Shown: positions 26,701-33,238 of the stretch, piece by piece
Numbering within the stretch: position 1 is the first letter of the stretch
How the letters are laid out: each line of letters begins with the position of its first letter
From: Prevotellaceae bacterium
Lineage (GTDB): Bacteria > Bacteroidota > Bacteroidia > Bacteroidales > UBA932
Length of the DNA: 33,238 bases
Assembly (NCBI GenBank): GCA_031279695.1
Contig: JAITIA010000074.1
Span: 1 to 33,238, forward strand
Direction of reading: 5' to 3'
Program-made: the position numbers and the translations under genes
The notes under the pieces: generated by a model
Seen by the model: only the letters and a program-made list of their open reading frames with translations
Databases searched by the model: none
Told to the model about the DNA's origin: nothing

Positions 26701-27093
26701 GGCATAGCCCACTTTGCGGGTATCTTTTTTGATACCCAGAGCGGTTACAACAACTTCGCCGAGGCTGGTTGTTTCTTCTTCAAGACTGATGTTGATAACG
26801 GTGCGTCCACCAACGGCGGCGTCCTGACTAAGGTAACCTATAAAGGAAATTTCCAGCGTCGCGCTGTTGTCGGAAACTGTAATCGAATAGTTTCCATTGG
26901 CGTCGGTTACCACTCCGTTGGTTGTTCCTTTCACAACCACCGAAGCGCCGGTAAGCGGTGCGCCCGCTCCGTCGGTAACTTTGCCTGTAATGTTTCCCTG
27001 AGCATACAAGAAAACCGAACAGCCGCACATTATTACTGTCATTGTTAATCGATGCAGCATGTTCCCACTAAATAATTTAAACTTTTGTCTCAT
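23722..27093 (-). CDS. SusC/RagA family TonB-dependent outer-membrane transporter
   Basis: 1123 residues. A signal peptide ends near VFLYAQ (32). A carboxypeptidase-regulatory-like domain (GNITGKVTDGAGAPLTGASVVV to INISLEE) covers ~33-106, and a TonB-box-like EVVVTALG follows at 113-120. The plug shows AAGVRI, VVDGVPVRNG and DVESISILKGASATALYGSEAANGVILVT, the SusC signature. The rest is a 22-strand barrel ending GLSLRASF with terminal Phe. It imports glycans or other large nutrients together with SusD, energised by TonB. The long leader upstream carries a promoter, a (GA)26 tract and a terminator, so expression may be controlled by attenuation. No adjacent sigma/anti-sigma or hybrid two-component regulator is in the window. 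Confidence 0.95.
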   Translation of the reverse strand: MRQKFKLFSGNMLHRLTMTVIMCGCSVFLYAQGNITGKVTDGAGAPLTGASVVVKGTTNGVVTDANGNYSITVSDNSATLEISFIGYLSQDAAVGGRTVINISLEEETTSLGEVVVTALGIKKDTRKVGYAVSTIDSKDLVKVGAPNFASALYGKAAGVRIQAAPGGNTSAVSMTVRGLSSITGNNQPLLVVDGVPVRNGNANNGEDENKTSRGWDNDRIQGNGIIDINPEDVESISILKGASATALYGSEAANGVILVTSKRNRGQGVKVDFNATLTGNFVAYLPQVQTEYGPGAKTLDRGAYELVSGGFVQRSQDGKIYKSVYKDDAVNFGPKYDGSEVLYWDGKVRKYEAITNSPWEDVFRAGFNQNYNIAIAHGGERSNNRFSYIYVDDTPNQINSSYAKHNFNLVGNIKILKNLNIDYTANYIRQNIHNRPYHINWMLTSYGGIAGSFDDMALLQDMTVTSMGYRNVTKGSLTLTPNESFAYNIPFSAAMNNYLWPILADNQDEINNRLISSVAPSWDIVEGLTLRGRVSTDLTSENIERKRATVKPILLYPTEPEGEYDMQKKSYEIYYGDLMLMFDRNLTEQIALTANIGLQARNESVRGTRLRTEGGLSTENWFHINASRRTPRYWQDKMDLLKTAAFATLGVSYANALYLEGTIRREKTSTLSKGNNTYVYPSVNASWIYTETMQNILPEWYNYGKLRLSYGVVGNAPDAYAANVAYDQNMNAGFIYNQLPSSYGNENIRPETKYEYELGLESRFFKNRLGFEVSYYNNRIVDQILNTSLPQSVGATSMLMNVGELKNYGVELTLNGTPIQTTDFRWDLRFNYAFNRNEVVKLNDGTDFMRNEGPDEGGNGMVHVRSVVGRPMGDIYTYIPQTLNGRDVVADDGSAYIINKSDRVCVGNVMPDAIGGIGSTLSYKALALDFLFDFRLGGKIMSWGHKYSMVMGTNPESLNHRDEAHGGLAYYFLHNNVTYDNIRQAQHSDAQGPNGETILHDGIVLDGVNAAGQENTKIVPVSSYYQNMYQWGNGDMRHGIFDNSYMKLREVSLSYQLPASIYSKIGCRNLSVSVFGRNLFYVFKNMPMLDAEATDGTSWIRQSWINGTSATTRTVGLSLRASF

Positions 27094-27157
27094 TTTTTTT
27101 AATTACGTTAATTTTTAAATTTTTCTACTAATGTTTTAAATTTCTTTTTCAACAATC

Positions 27158-27502
<345 letters not shown>

Positions 27503-27575
27503 CTATTTAAATTTATAATACATTTTTTCAGTTTTCTATACATTTTTATCAATGTTTTTACAACATTTACGAGTG

Positions 27576-27606
27576 CAAAGGTAAGCGCTTTTTTTATTCT
27601 GACAAA
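27576..27606 (-). promoter_or_regulatory. Promoter of the SusC leader and operon
   Basis: On the minus strand TTTG (27606-27603), a 19-base spacer and TACCTTTG (27583-27576) match the consensus exactly. The transcript start is predicted near 27569, giving a leader of ~476 bases to susC. Confidence 0.7.
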
Positions 27607-27729
27607 TTTTTTGAGAAAAAAAGTTTGAGAAAATTTAAGAAGATATGGGTTGGAGGCTGATTATAAGAACGGAAGATGAGGAAAATAATCCAAAGCGCTT
27701 CGCAGAAGGCTGCACCATTCGCCTTATAA

Positions 27730-27996
27730 ATTAAAAATTACGAATTAAAAATTACGAATTAGTGGCTAAATCTTTTTTTGAGGTGCTATTGATTTATGCA
27801 GAAAACTCCGCTATGTCCAAAGTCCCGCAGGGACGGCACTTTAATAACCGCTGGCTTTAGCCTGCGGAAGGCGACTACCTCTACGTTCTCACCTGAAAGT
27901 CCCGCAGGGACGGCACTTTAAATCAACAAATTCCACATTCCGTCCCTGCGGGACGGTGGTTGCGTGTATCCGAGTTTTCGGACAGACACTATTTAT
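27730..27996. repeat. Composite repeat block upstream of cca
   Basis: Five heptamers in exact register (ATTAAAA, ATTACGA, ATTAAAA, ATTACGA, ATTAGTG) lie at 27730-27764. Then comes the 71-bp segment shared with 7491-7562. GTCCC-GGGAC palindromes near 27822, 27897 and 27943 follow, in an arrangement matching 7862-7990 inverted. A 57-bp segment at 27940-27996 recurs inverted at 29516-29573. No gene is evident. Confidence 0.85.
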
Positions 27997-28022
27997 TTTT
28001 AATTCTTAATTCTTAATTTAAA
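27995..28022. repeat. Heptamer array ending at the cca start codon
   Basis: Units ATTTTTA, ATTCTTA, ATTCTTA, ATTTAAA are in register and the last runs into the ATG at 28022, so the ribosome-landing region of cca is made of the repeat. Confidence 0.75.
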
Positions 28023-29476
28023 TGGATAAAACTATACTCGAACAGGTTTTAAGGGAGGAAATTATGGAAATCCTTTCGTTGCCTGTTATAACAACTGTGA
28101 GAGAGACAATTGAGGAAAAAAACATTCGCGCATACATAATTGGCGGATTTGTGAGAGATTTGATTTTGCAGCGCAAATCGAAAGACATTGATATTGTTGT
28201 TGAAGGCAGCGGAATTGATATTGCCCAAACTGTTGCTGCTAAACTGAATACGGGCGTCAATGTGTTCAAAAATTTTGGCACGGCAATGATCAAAACCCCC
28301 GATGTGGAAATTGAATTTGTTGGCGCTCGAAAAGAATCGTACAGGCGGGAATCGCGCAAGCCGATTGTTGAAACCGGTACTCTGGAAGACGATCAGAACA
28401 GGCGGGATTTTACAGTCAATACACTGGCAATCAGCCTTAATGCTAATGACGCGGGATGCATTGTCGATCCCTTCGACGGAATAACCGATATGGAGAAAAA
28501 ACTGATACGCACGCCGCTCAATCCCGATATAACTTTTTCCGACGACCCTCTGCGGATGCTGCGTGCAATACGTTTTGCGTCGGTACTCGATTTTTGCATT
28601 GTGGACGAAACTTTTGACGCCATCCAACGAAATGCCGAACGTATTGCGATAGTATCAAAAGAACGTATCTGCGATGAAATCAACAAAATAATACTTTCAA
28701 ACAAGCCTTCGACCGGTTTTTTGCTGCTGGCGCAGTCGGGGCTGTTGAAACTTGTTTTTCCTCAATTGATGCTCTTGCAGGGCGTTGAATCGAAAAACGG
28801 AAAAAAACACAAGGACAATTTTGAACACACTCTGCAAGTCCTTGATAATGTCGCTCTTAAATCCGATAATCTGTGGCTTCGATGGGCGGCTTTGCTGCAC
28901 GATATCGCCAAACCGGCAACAAAAAAATTCGACGACAGTGTGGGCTGGACTTTTCACGGACACGAATTTCTCGGCTCGAAAATGGTGCCCGGAATATTCA
29001 AGTATTTAAAACTGCCTCTCAACGACAAAATGAAGTATGTTCAGAAACTTGTCGCACTCCATTTGCGTCCCATAATCCTTGCACAGGAAGAAGTTACGGA
29101 CTCGGCTGTGCGCCGTTTGCTTTTCGACGCCGGCGAGGATATTGACGACCTGATGATGCTCTGCGATGCGGATATTACTTCAAAAAACAGGAAAACGGTG
29201 GATAAACATCTGAATAATTTTCAACTTGTTAGAACAAAATTGAAGGAAATCGAAGAAAAAGATTCGATTCGCAACTTTCAGCCTCCCGTTTCCGGAGAAA
29301 TTATAATGCAAGTCTATAATCTTCAGCCAAGTCGCGAAGTTGGCATAATAAAAAATGCTATCAAAGAGGCTATTCTCGACGGAGTTATAAAAAACAACTA
29401 CGAGGAAGCTTACAAATTGATGCAAATGGAAGCCGAAAAACTCGGATTGACACAGATATCCGACGGAGGAATTTAA
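28022..29476 (+). CDS. cca: CCA tRNA nucleotidyltransferase with HD domain
   Basis: 484 residues of the class II nucleotidyltransferase fold. The head has YIIGGFVRDLIL (38-49) and the metal-binding pair Asp55/Asp57 in KDIDIVVEG. The ribose/base motif RRDFTVNTLAIS lies at 128-138, followed by DPFDGITDMEKKLIRTP and DDPLRMLRAIRFA. An HD domain (NFEHTLQVLDN, LRWAALLHDIAKPATK) occupies ~255-300, then FHGHEFLGSKMV. It adds or repairs the 3' CCA of tRNAs. Poly(A) polymerase I shares this fold, but the HD domain and length favour the CCA enzyme. It is a lone gene flanked by inverted repeats (27940-27996 and 29516-29573). No consensus promoter was seen and no terminator follows. Confidence 0.9.
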   Translation: MDKTILEQVLREEIMEILSLPVITTVRETIEEKNIRAYIIGGFVRDLILQRKSKDIDIVVEGSGIDIAQTVAAKLNTGVNVFKNFGTAMIKTPDVEIEFVGARKESYRRESRKPIVETGTLEDDQNRRDFTVNTLAISLNANDAGCIVDPFDGITDMEKKLIRTPLNPDITFSDDPLRMLRAIRFASVLDFCIVDETFDAIQRNAERIAIVSKERICDEINKIILSNKPSTGFLLLAQSGLLKLVFPQLMLLQGVESKNGKKHKDNFEHTLQVLDNVALKSDNLWLRWAALLHDIAKPATKKFDDSVGWTFHGHEFLGSKMVPGIFKYLKLPLNDKMKYVQKLVALHLRPIILAQEEVTDSAVRRLLFDAGEDIDDLMMLCDADITSKNRKTVDKHLNNFQLVRTKLKEIEEKDSIRNFQPPVSGEIIMQVYNLQPSREVGIIKNAIKEAILDGVIKNNYEEAYKLMQMEAEKLGLTQISDGGI

Positions 29477-29515
29477 TTTACCGGCAAATTATTGGAAATT
29501 CTACATATTAAAACG

Positions 29516-29600
29516 ATAAATAGTGTCTGTCCGAAAACTCGGATACACGCAACTGCCGTCCCGTCAGGGACGGAATGTTGGTAGAAAACGCAAGCCTGAC
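29516..29600. repeat. Inverted copy of the repeat upstream of cca
   Basis: Positions 29516-29573 match 27940-27996 in inverted orientation with only a few differences, including TCCGAAAACTCGGA and the GTCCC-GGGAC palindrome. It is followed by GGAATGTTGGTAGAAAAC, also seen near 7820. The rest of the 29477-29747 gap has nothing recognisable. Confidence 0.85.
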
Positions 29601-29747
29601 ATCGCAAACACTCGCAGGCATTAAAAACTAAAAATTTCAGCCCAATGTCATCGGATTTTTTATCTTTTGCCCATCATTGAGCATAAACCGTTCGACCCTC
29701 AAATATATGGATTTATATAATTTTATTGATACAAAATTCAAGCAAAA

Positions 29748-29778
29748 TTTGCTGTTTCAAAAAAAAACCGTAATTTTG
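29748..29778 (+). promoter_or_regulatory. Promoter of glpK-glpF
   Basis: TTTG (29748-29751), a 19-base spacer and TAATTTTG (29771-29778) match the Bacteroidetes consensus exactly. The ~100-base leader contains a 21-codon basic reading frame (29807-29872) that ends 13 bases before glpK. Confidence 0.7.
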
Positions 29779-29885
29779 TGCCTTTATTTTTAATAAATAA
29801 TTGTTGATGAAAAGAATTAGAAGTAAACACAATCGCTTGACGATTGAAATAAAAATACATCACATTAATTAATTTTATATTTGAC

Positions 29886-31379
29886 ATGAAGAATAAATAT
29901 ATCTTATCGTTCGATGCCGGAACAACAAGTTCGCGAGCGATTGTATTCAACAGCAAGGGCGAAGCCTGCTCGATTGCGCAAAAAGAATTTGCTCAGATTT
30001 TCCCGCACAACGGCTGGGTCGAGCACGACCCTTACGAAATATGGTCGTCGCAGGCAGCCGTGGCAGCCGAAGCAATCACCAAAATTGGCATCAACGGGAC
30101 AAATGTTGCCGCCATTGGCATCACCAATCAGCGGGAAACCACGCTGGTATGGAATCGGGCAACGGGCGAACCGCTCTACAACGCCATTGTGTGGCAGGAC
30201 AGACGCACCGCCGAATACTGCGACCAACTGAAAACCGACGGTCTGCTGCAAACCGTGCGCAACAAAACGGGGCTCATTATCGACGCCTATTTCAGCGCAA
30301 CAAAAATCAAATGGATACTCGACAACGTGGAAGGCGCCCGAGCCCAAGCCGAACGGGGCGAACTGGCTTTCGGAACAGTCGATACCTGGATTGTGTGGCA
30401 ACTGACAAAGGGCGAAGTGCATGTAACCGACATCTCAAACGCCTCCCGCACAATGCTCTTCAATATTCATACTCAGGAATGGGACGACGATTTGCTGAAA
30501 TTGTTCGATATTCCCCGCAGCGTACTGCCCGAAGTAAAAGCCTCGTCCGAAATATACGGATACACCACCACCACCATTTTTGCCTCGCGCGTGCCGATTT
30601 CCGGAATTGTGGGCGACCAACAAGCGGCTCTGTTTGGGCAAATGTGCATCGAACCCGGAATGGTGAAAAACACATACGGCACTGGTTGCTTTATACTTAT
30701 GAACACGGGCGATAAACCCGTTACCTCAGCCAACAACCTGGTGGCAACAGTTGCATGGAAGCAAAACGGAGTAACCACCTACGCACTCGAAGGCAGTATC
30801 TTTGTGGGCGGCGCTATTGTTCAGTGGTTGCGCGACGGCTTGAAAATCATCTCTTCATCGTCGGAAATCGAACAGCTGGCATTGCAGGCATCCGACAATG
30901 GCGGCGTATATTTTGTGCCCGCACTCACAGGGCTGGGCGCTCCCTACTGGGACCAGTATGCGCGGGGAATGATTGTAGGGCTGTCGCGCGGCTCAACAAA
31001 CGCACACATCGCGCGAGCCGCACTCGAAGGCATTGCCTATCAAACAATGGACGTGGTACATGCCATGACTTCCGATGCCGGAATCGGGCTCAAAGAACTG
31101 CGAGTCGATGGCGGCGCGTCCCGCAACAATCTGCTGATGCAGTTTCAGGCAAACGTGCTGGGAAAAACAGTTATCCGCCCGCAAACGGTTGAAACAACAG
31201 CGCTTGGCGCAGCATACATGGCCGGACTTGCGGTGGGATACTGGGGCAGCGTCGAATCGATACGCAAACAGTGGCACGTTGAAGCAAAATTTGAACCCGA
31301 TACAGATTTCGACATCGAAAAAGCCGAAAAAAATTGGGCAGACGCCGTTGGCAGATCGCGGTCGTGGCTCAAACCGTAA
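29886..31379 (+). CDS. glpK: Glycerol kinase
   Basis: 497 residues, the normal length. It phosphorylates glycerol to sn-glycerol 3-phosphate with ATP in the cytoplasm. Motifs of the FGGY kinase family are clear: [15 protein letters not shown] (phosphate loop, residues 8-22), [66 protein letters not shown] and [13 protein letters not shown]. It is followed after 32 bases by the glycerol channel gene in the same direction. No glycerol-3-phosphate dehydrogenase is in the window. Confidence 0.97.
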   Translation: MKNKYILSFDAGTTSSRAIVFNSKGEACSIAQKEFAQIFPHNGWVEHDPYEIWSSQAAVAAEAITKIGINGTNVAAIGITNQRETTLVWNRATGEPLYNAIVWQDRRTAEYCDQLKTDGLLQTVRNKTGLIIDAYFSATKIKWILDNVEGARAQAERGELAFGTVDTWIVWQLTKGEVHVTDISNASRTMLFNIHTQEWDDDLLKLFDIPRSVLPEVKASSEIYGYTTTTIFASRVPISGIVGDQQAALFGQMCIEPGMVKNTYGTGCFILMNTGDKPVTSANNLVATVAWKQNGVTTYALEGSIFVGGAIVQWLRDGLKIISSSSEIEQLALQASDNGGVYFVPALTGLGAPYWDQYARGMIVGLSRGSTNAHIARAALEGIAYQTMDVVHAMTSDAGIGLKELRVDGGASRNNLLMQFQANVLGKTVIRPQTVETTALGAAYMAGLAVGYWGSVESIRKQWHVEAKFEPDTDFDIEKAEKNWADAVGRSRSWLKP

Positions 31380-31411
31380 ACGGAAAATTATAAATATTAT
31401 ATAACTTTATT

Positions 31412-32110
31412 ATGGGAAAAGACATTTTATTTGAATTTATAGGAACGGCAATACTGATTGTGCTTGGCGAAAGTATCAATGCCAACGTCAGTCTGAAAAA
31501 AACCTTCGGCAATGCTTCCGGATGGATTGTGATTACCGTTGGATGGGGCTTGGCAGTCTTTGTTGCCGCCTATATCTCAGCGCCTTATTCGGGAGCGCAT
31601 CTGAATCCCGCACTCACGCTCGGACTTGCCGCCACAGGACTGTTCAAAGGCTCGATTGCCGGATACATTGCCGCTCAGATGCTTGGCGCAATAACAGGCG
31701 CCTGTCTGGTTTTTCTGATGTACAAACCGCATTTCGATATCGAGGAAAATGCCGACGCCAAACTGGGAATATTTGCCACATCGCCAGCAATACCCTCGCT
31801 GTTTTCCAATTTTTTGAGCGAATTTATCGGCACCTTCCTGCTGGTTTTTGGCGTACTGATGGTGGGCGGCGCACAAATCGACGGACCCTTGCCCGTTGGT
31901 CTGCTGATTGTTGTAATCGGCATGTCCATTGGCGGCTCAACAGGATACGCCATCAATCCGGCACGCGACCTGGGTCCGCGAATTGCTCACGCACTGCTGC
32001 CAATCAAAGGAAAACGCGACAGTAACTGGCAATATTCATGGCTGCCCGTCGTTGCGCCAATATGCGGAGCGCTTGCCGCCGCCGGACTGTTTTTAGTGAT
32101 TAGTGATTAG
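31412..32110 (+). CDS. glpF: Aquaglyceroporin (MIP family), glycerol facilitator
   Basis: 232 residues with six predicted membrane helices and two NPA half-helices: HLNPALTL (NPA 65-67) and INPARDLGPR (NPA 182-184). The Asp after the second NPA-Arg is typical of glycerol rather than water channels. Placement after glpK supports glycerol import, with the kinase trapping the product. The protein is somewhat shorter than E. coli GlpF (281). Its last five residues LVISD and the TAG are encoded by the start of the TAGTGAT array at 32094, so the original C-terminus may have been replaced or trimmed by the repeat. Confidence 0.92.
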   Translation: MGKDILFEFIGTAILIVLGESINANVSLKKTFGNASGWIVITVGWGLAVFVAAYISAPYSGAHLNPALTLGLAATGLFKGSIAGYIAAQMLGAITGACLVFLMYKPHFDIEENADAKLGIFATSPAIPSLFSNFLSEFIGTFLLVFGVLMVGGAQIDGPLPVGLLIVVIGMSIGGSTGYAINPARDLGPRIAHALLPIKGKRDSNWQYSWLPVVAPICGALAAAGLFLVISD

Positions 32111-32197
32111 TGATTAGTGATTAGTGATTAGTGATTAGTGATTAGTGATTAGTGATTAGTGATTAGTGATTAGTGATTAGTGATTAGTGATTAGTGG
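32094..32197. repeat. (TAGTGAT)14 heptamer array at the end of glpF
   Basis: Fourteen perfect tandem TAGTGAT units (32094-32191) plus a partial TAGTG. It is the longest heptamer array in the window. It begins inside glpF and supplies its stop codon. Because 7 is not a multiple of 3, TAG/TGA occur in all three forward frames and TAA in all three reverse frames. Confidence 0.95.
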
Positions 32198-32222
32198 ATT
32201 GCGGCGGCATAAGGTTTCGCTA

Positions 32223-32278
32223 TTCATTAATCGTAAATCAAAAATCGTAAATCAAAAATCGTAAATCGTAAATCAAAA
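32223..32278. repeat. Heptamer array ending exactly at the ispD start codon
   Basis: TTCATTA is followed by seven units alternating ATCGTAA and ATCAAAA in register from 32230 to 32278; the next base is the A of the ispD ATG. No Shine-Dalgarno sequence is present apart from the repeat itself. Confidence 0.9.
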
Positions 32279-32965
32279 ATGAAAAATACGGTTATTATTG
32301 TTGCCGGAGGACGGGGCAAACGCATGGGTAACGATATTCCCAAACAGTTTCTGCTTCTCAACGGTATGCCTGTGCTGATGCGCACTGTTGAACGGTTTTA
32401 CTGCTTCGACAGCGGTATAAAAATCATCATCGCCCTGCCTGCCGACCAAATTCCGACTTGGGAAAATCTGTGTCGCCAACATCGGTTCGACATTGCACAT
32501 CACATAGTTGAGGGCGGACATGAACGCTTTCACTCGGTGAAAAATGCTTTGACACTGGTCGATGCCAACGAACTTGTGGCTGTACACGACGGCGTGCGCC
32601 CCCTTGTTTCGACAGAAACCATAAGCCGCTGCTTTGAAAAAGCCCGACAAACGGGCGCCGCTATTCCCGTCCTCGATATGACGGAATCGCTGCGATATTT
32701 TGAAACGCCCAACAGCCATCGGGCAGTGGACAGAAACAGATATAAAGCGGTTCAGACGCCTCAGATATTCCGTTCCGATATACTTGTATCAGCATATACT
32801 CAGCCATATAACCCGCAGTTTACCGACGACGCTTCGGTGGTAGAACAGTATGGACATCCGATAGCCACTGTCGAAGGAAACAGAGAAAATATTAAAATAA
32901 CAACCGCTTTTGATATGAATATTATACGTATGCTGACGGACGACAAACAAATGCGGCAAAATTGA
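32279..32965 (+). CDS. ispD: 2-C-methyl-D-erythritol 4-phosphate cytidylyltransferase
   Basis: 228 residues, the usual length. It couples CTP to 2-C-methyl-D-erythritol 4-phosphate in the non-mevalonate isoprenoid pathway. The nucleotide-binding loop VAGGRGKRMGNDIPKQFL (8-25) carries the Arg and Lys expected for catalysis. EGGHERFHSVKNAL, VHDGVRPLVS, VQTPQIF, TDDASVVEQYG and EGNRENIKITTAFDM are family landmarks. The second-position Arg of the loop and the Thr/Lys pair near the C-terminus are retained, so it is probably active. It is preceded by a heptamer array that reaches the ATG and is not obviously part of the glp operon. The related paralogue IspD-like TarI (ribitol phosphate) is less likely but cannot be excluded. 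Confidence 0.92.
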   Translation: MKNTVIIVAGGRGKRMGNDIPKQFLLLNGMPVLMRTVERFYCFDSGIKIIIALPADQIPTWENLCRQHRFDIAHHIVEGGHERFHSVKNALTLVDANELVAVHDGVRPLVSTETISRCFEKARQTGAAIPVLDMTESLRYFETPNSHRAVDRNRYKAVQTPQIFRSDILVSAYTQPYNPQFTDDASVVEQYGHPIATVEGNRENIKITTAFDMNIIRMLTDDKQMRQN

Positions 32966-33085
32966 CAAATCGGACAGCGTGATAATGAGGTTGTGTTAAA
33001 CAGGTTATTCCCGTGCTACTGAGGTTGTTTTGTTAAGAAAATCAGGTAAAAATCAGGTTTTGAAACAGGCAACAATCAACTAATT

Positions 33086-33238
33086 GGCTAAATCTTTTTT
33101 TGAGGTGTTACTGATAAAAATTGTCGGAACTGTGATTTTAAGGTGATTTTAATGATTTTTGTGATTGCGGGCGGCGATTGTCTGAACCTTGATTTTCTTG
33201 ATTTTCTTGATTGGCATGATTTGTTTGCGTTGATTGTC
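33086..33238. repeat. Composite interspersed repeat at the window end
   Basis: It starts with GGCTAAATC followed by a T-run and GAGGTGTTACTGAT, a partial copy of the 7491/27764 segment. GGAACTGTGATTTTAAGG-type sequence, TGTCTGAACCTTGATTTTCT and TTGATTGGCATGATTTGTT follow, the last also seen inverted at 8085-8130. No gene is visible from 32966 to the end. Confidence 0.75.

Noticed and set aside
25780..27048. 422-codon plus-strand frame opposite susC
   Set aside because: Antisense to a gene with unmistakable SusC motifs; it results from codon bias.

Overview
The window looks like a chromosomal segment of a Bacteroidetes bacterium, most likely of the order Bacteroidales. The evidence is a SusC/SusD outer-membrane pair, a BACON-like lipoprotein, an FG-GAP-rich secreted protein, an aconitase / isocitrate dehydrogenase / citrate synthase cluster with Bacteroides-like sequences, and at least six sites matching the Bacteroidetes promoter pattern (TTTG, about 19 bases, TAnnTTTG). 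No rRNA, tRNA, CRISPR array or complete insertion sequence was seen. Genus cannot be decided from the sequence alone.

Layout. 1-1610: 3' part of a GxGYxYxYP-type putative glycoside hydrolase (+). 1611-2363: repeat-rich gap with heptamer arrays, a perfect 28-bp palindrome, a 43-bp tandem hairpin repeat and a terminator. 2364-7124 (-): 1586-residue secreted FG-GAP/Ig-like protein with its own promoter. 7190-8141: about 1 kb of interspersed palindromic repeats. 14162-8142 (-): probable operon of aconitase, isocitrate dehydrogenase, citrate synthase and a YkuD L,D-transpeptidase, making 2-oxoglutarate from oxaloacetate and acetyl-CoA; a 12-copy 21-bp minisatellite separates the first two genes. 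14592-16625 (+): an exported CxxC thioredoxin-like protein overlapping an unknown 447-residue protein. 16709-18001 (-): MFS/POT-like transporter. 18194-20832 (-): AT-rich defence remnant with a restriction endonuclease, a winged-helix protein, an N-terminal half of a CcrM/HinfI-type adenine methyltransferase, and a decayed DUF1016 nuclease gene. 21309-27093 (-): SusC, SusD and BACON-like lipoprotein operon, preceded by a ~480-base leader holding a promoter, a (GA)26 tract inside a small reading frame and a strong intrinsic terminator. 28022-29476 (+): tRNA nucleotidyltransferase, flanked by inverted repeats. 29886-32110 (+): glycerol kinase and aquaglyceroporin, which together take up and trap glycerol. 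32279-32965 (+): IspD of the non-mevalonate isoprenoid pathway.

The strongest unexplained signal is a family of 7-bp tandem arrays (units such as TAGTGAT, ATCACTA, ATTACGA, ATCAAAA, ATTCTTA, CACTGAC) at about a dozen gene boundaries. They supply the stop codons of at least four genes and run exactly up to the start codons of two others. They are mixed with GTCCC(TGC)GGGAC palindromes and other modules in recurring composite blocks. The other two main leads are the possibly phase-variable attenuated leader of the SusC operon and the restriction locus whose nuclease looks intact while its methyltransferase lacks the AdoMet-binding half.
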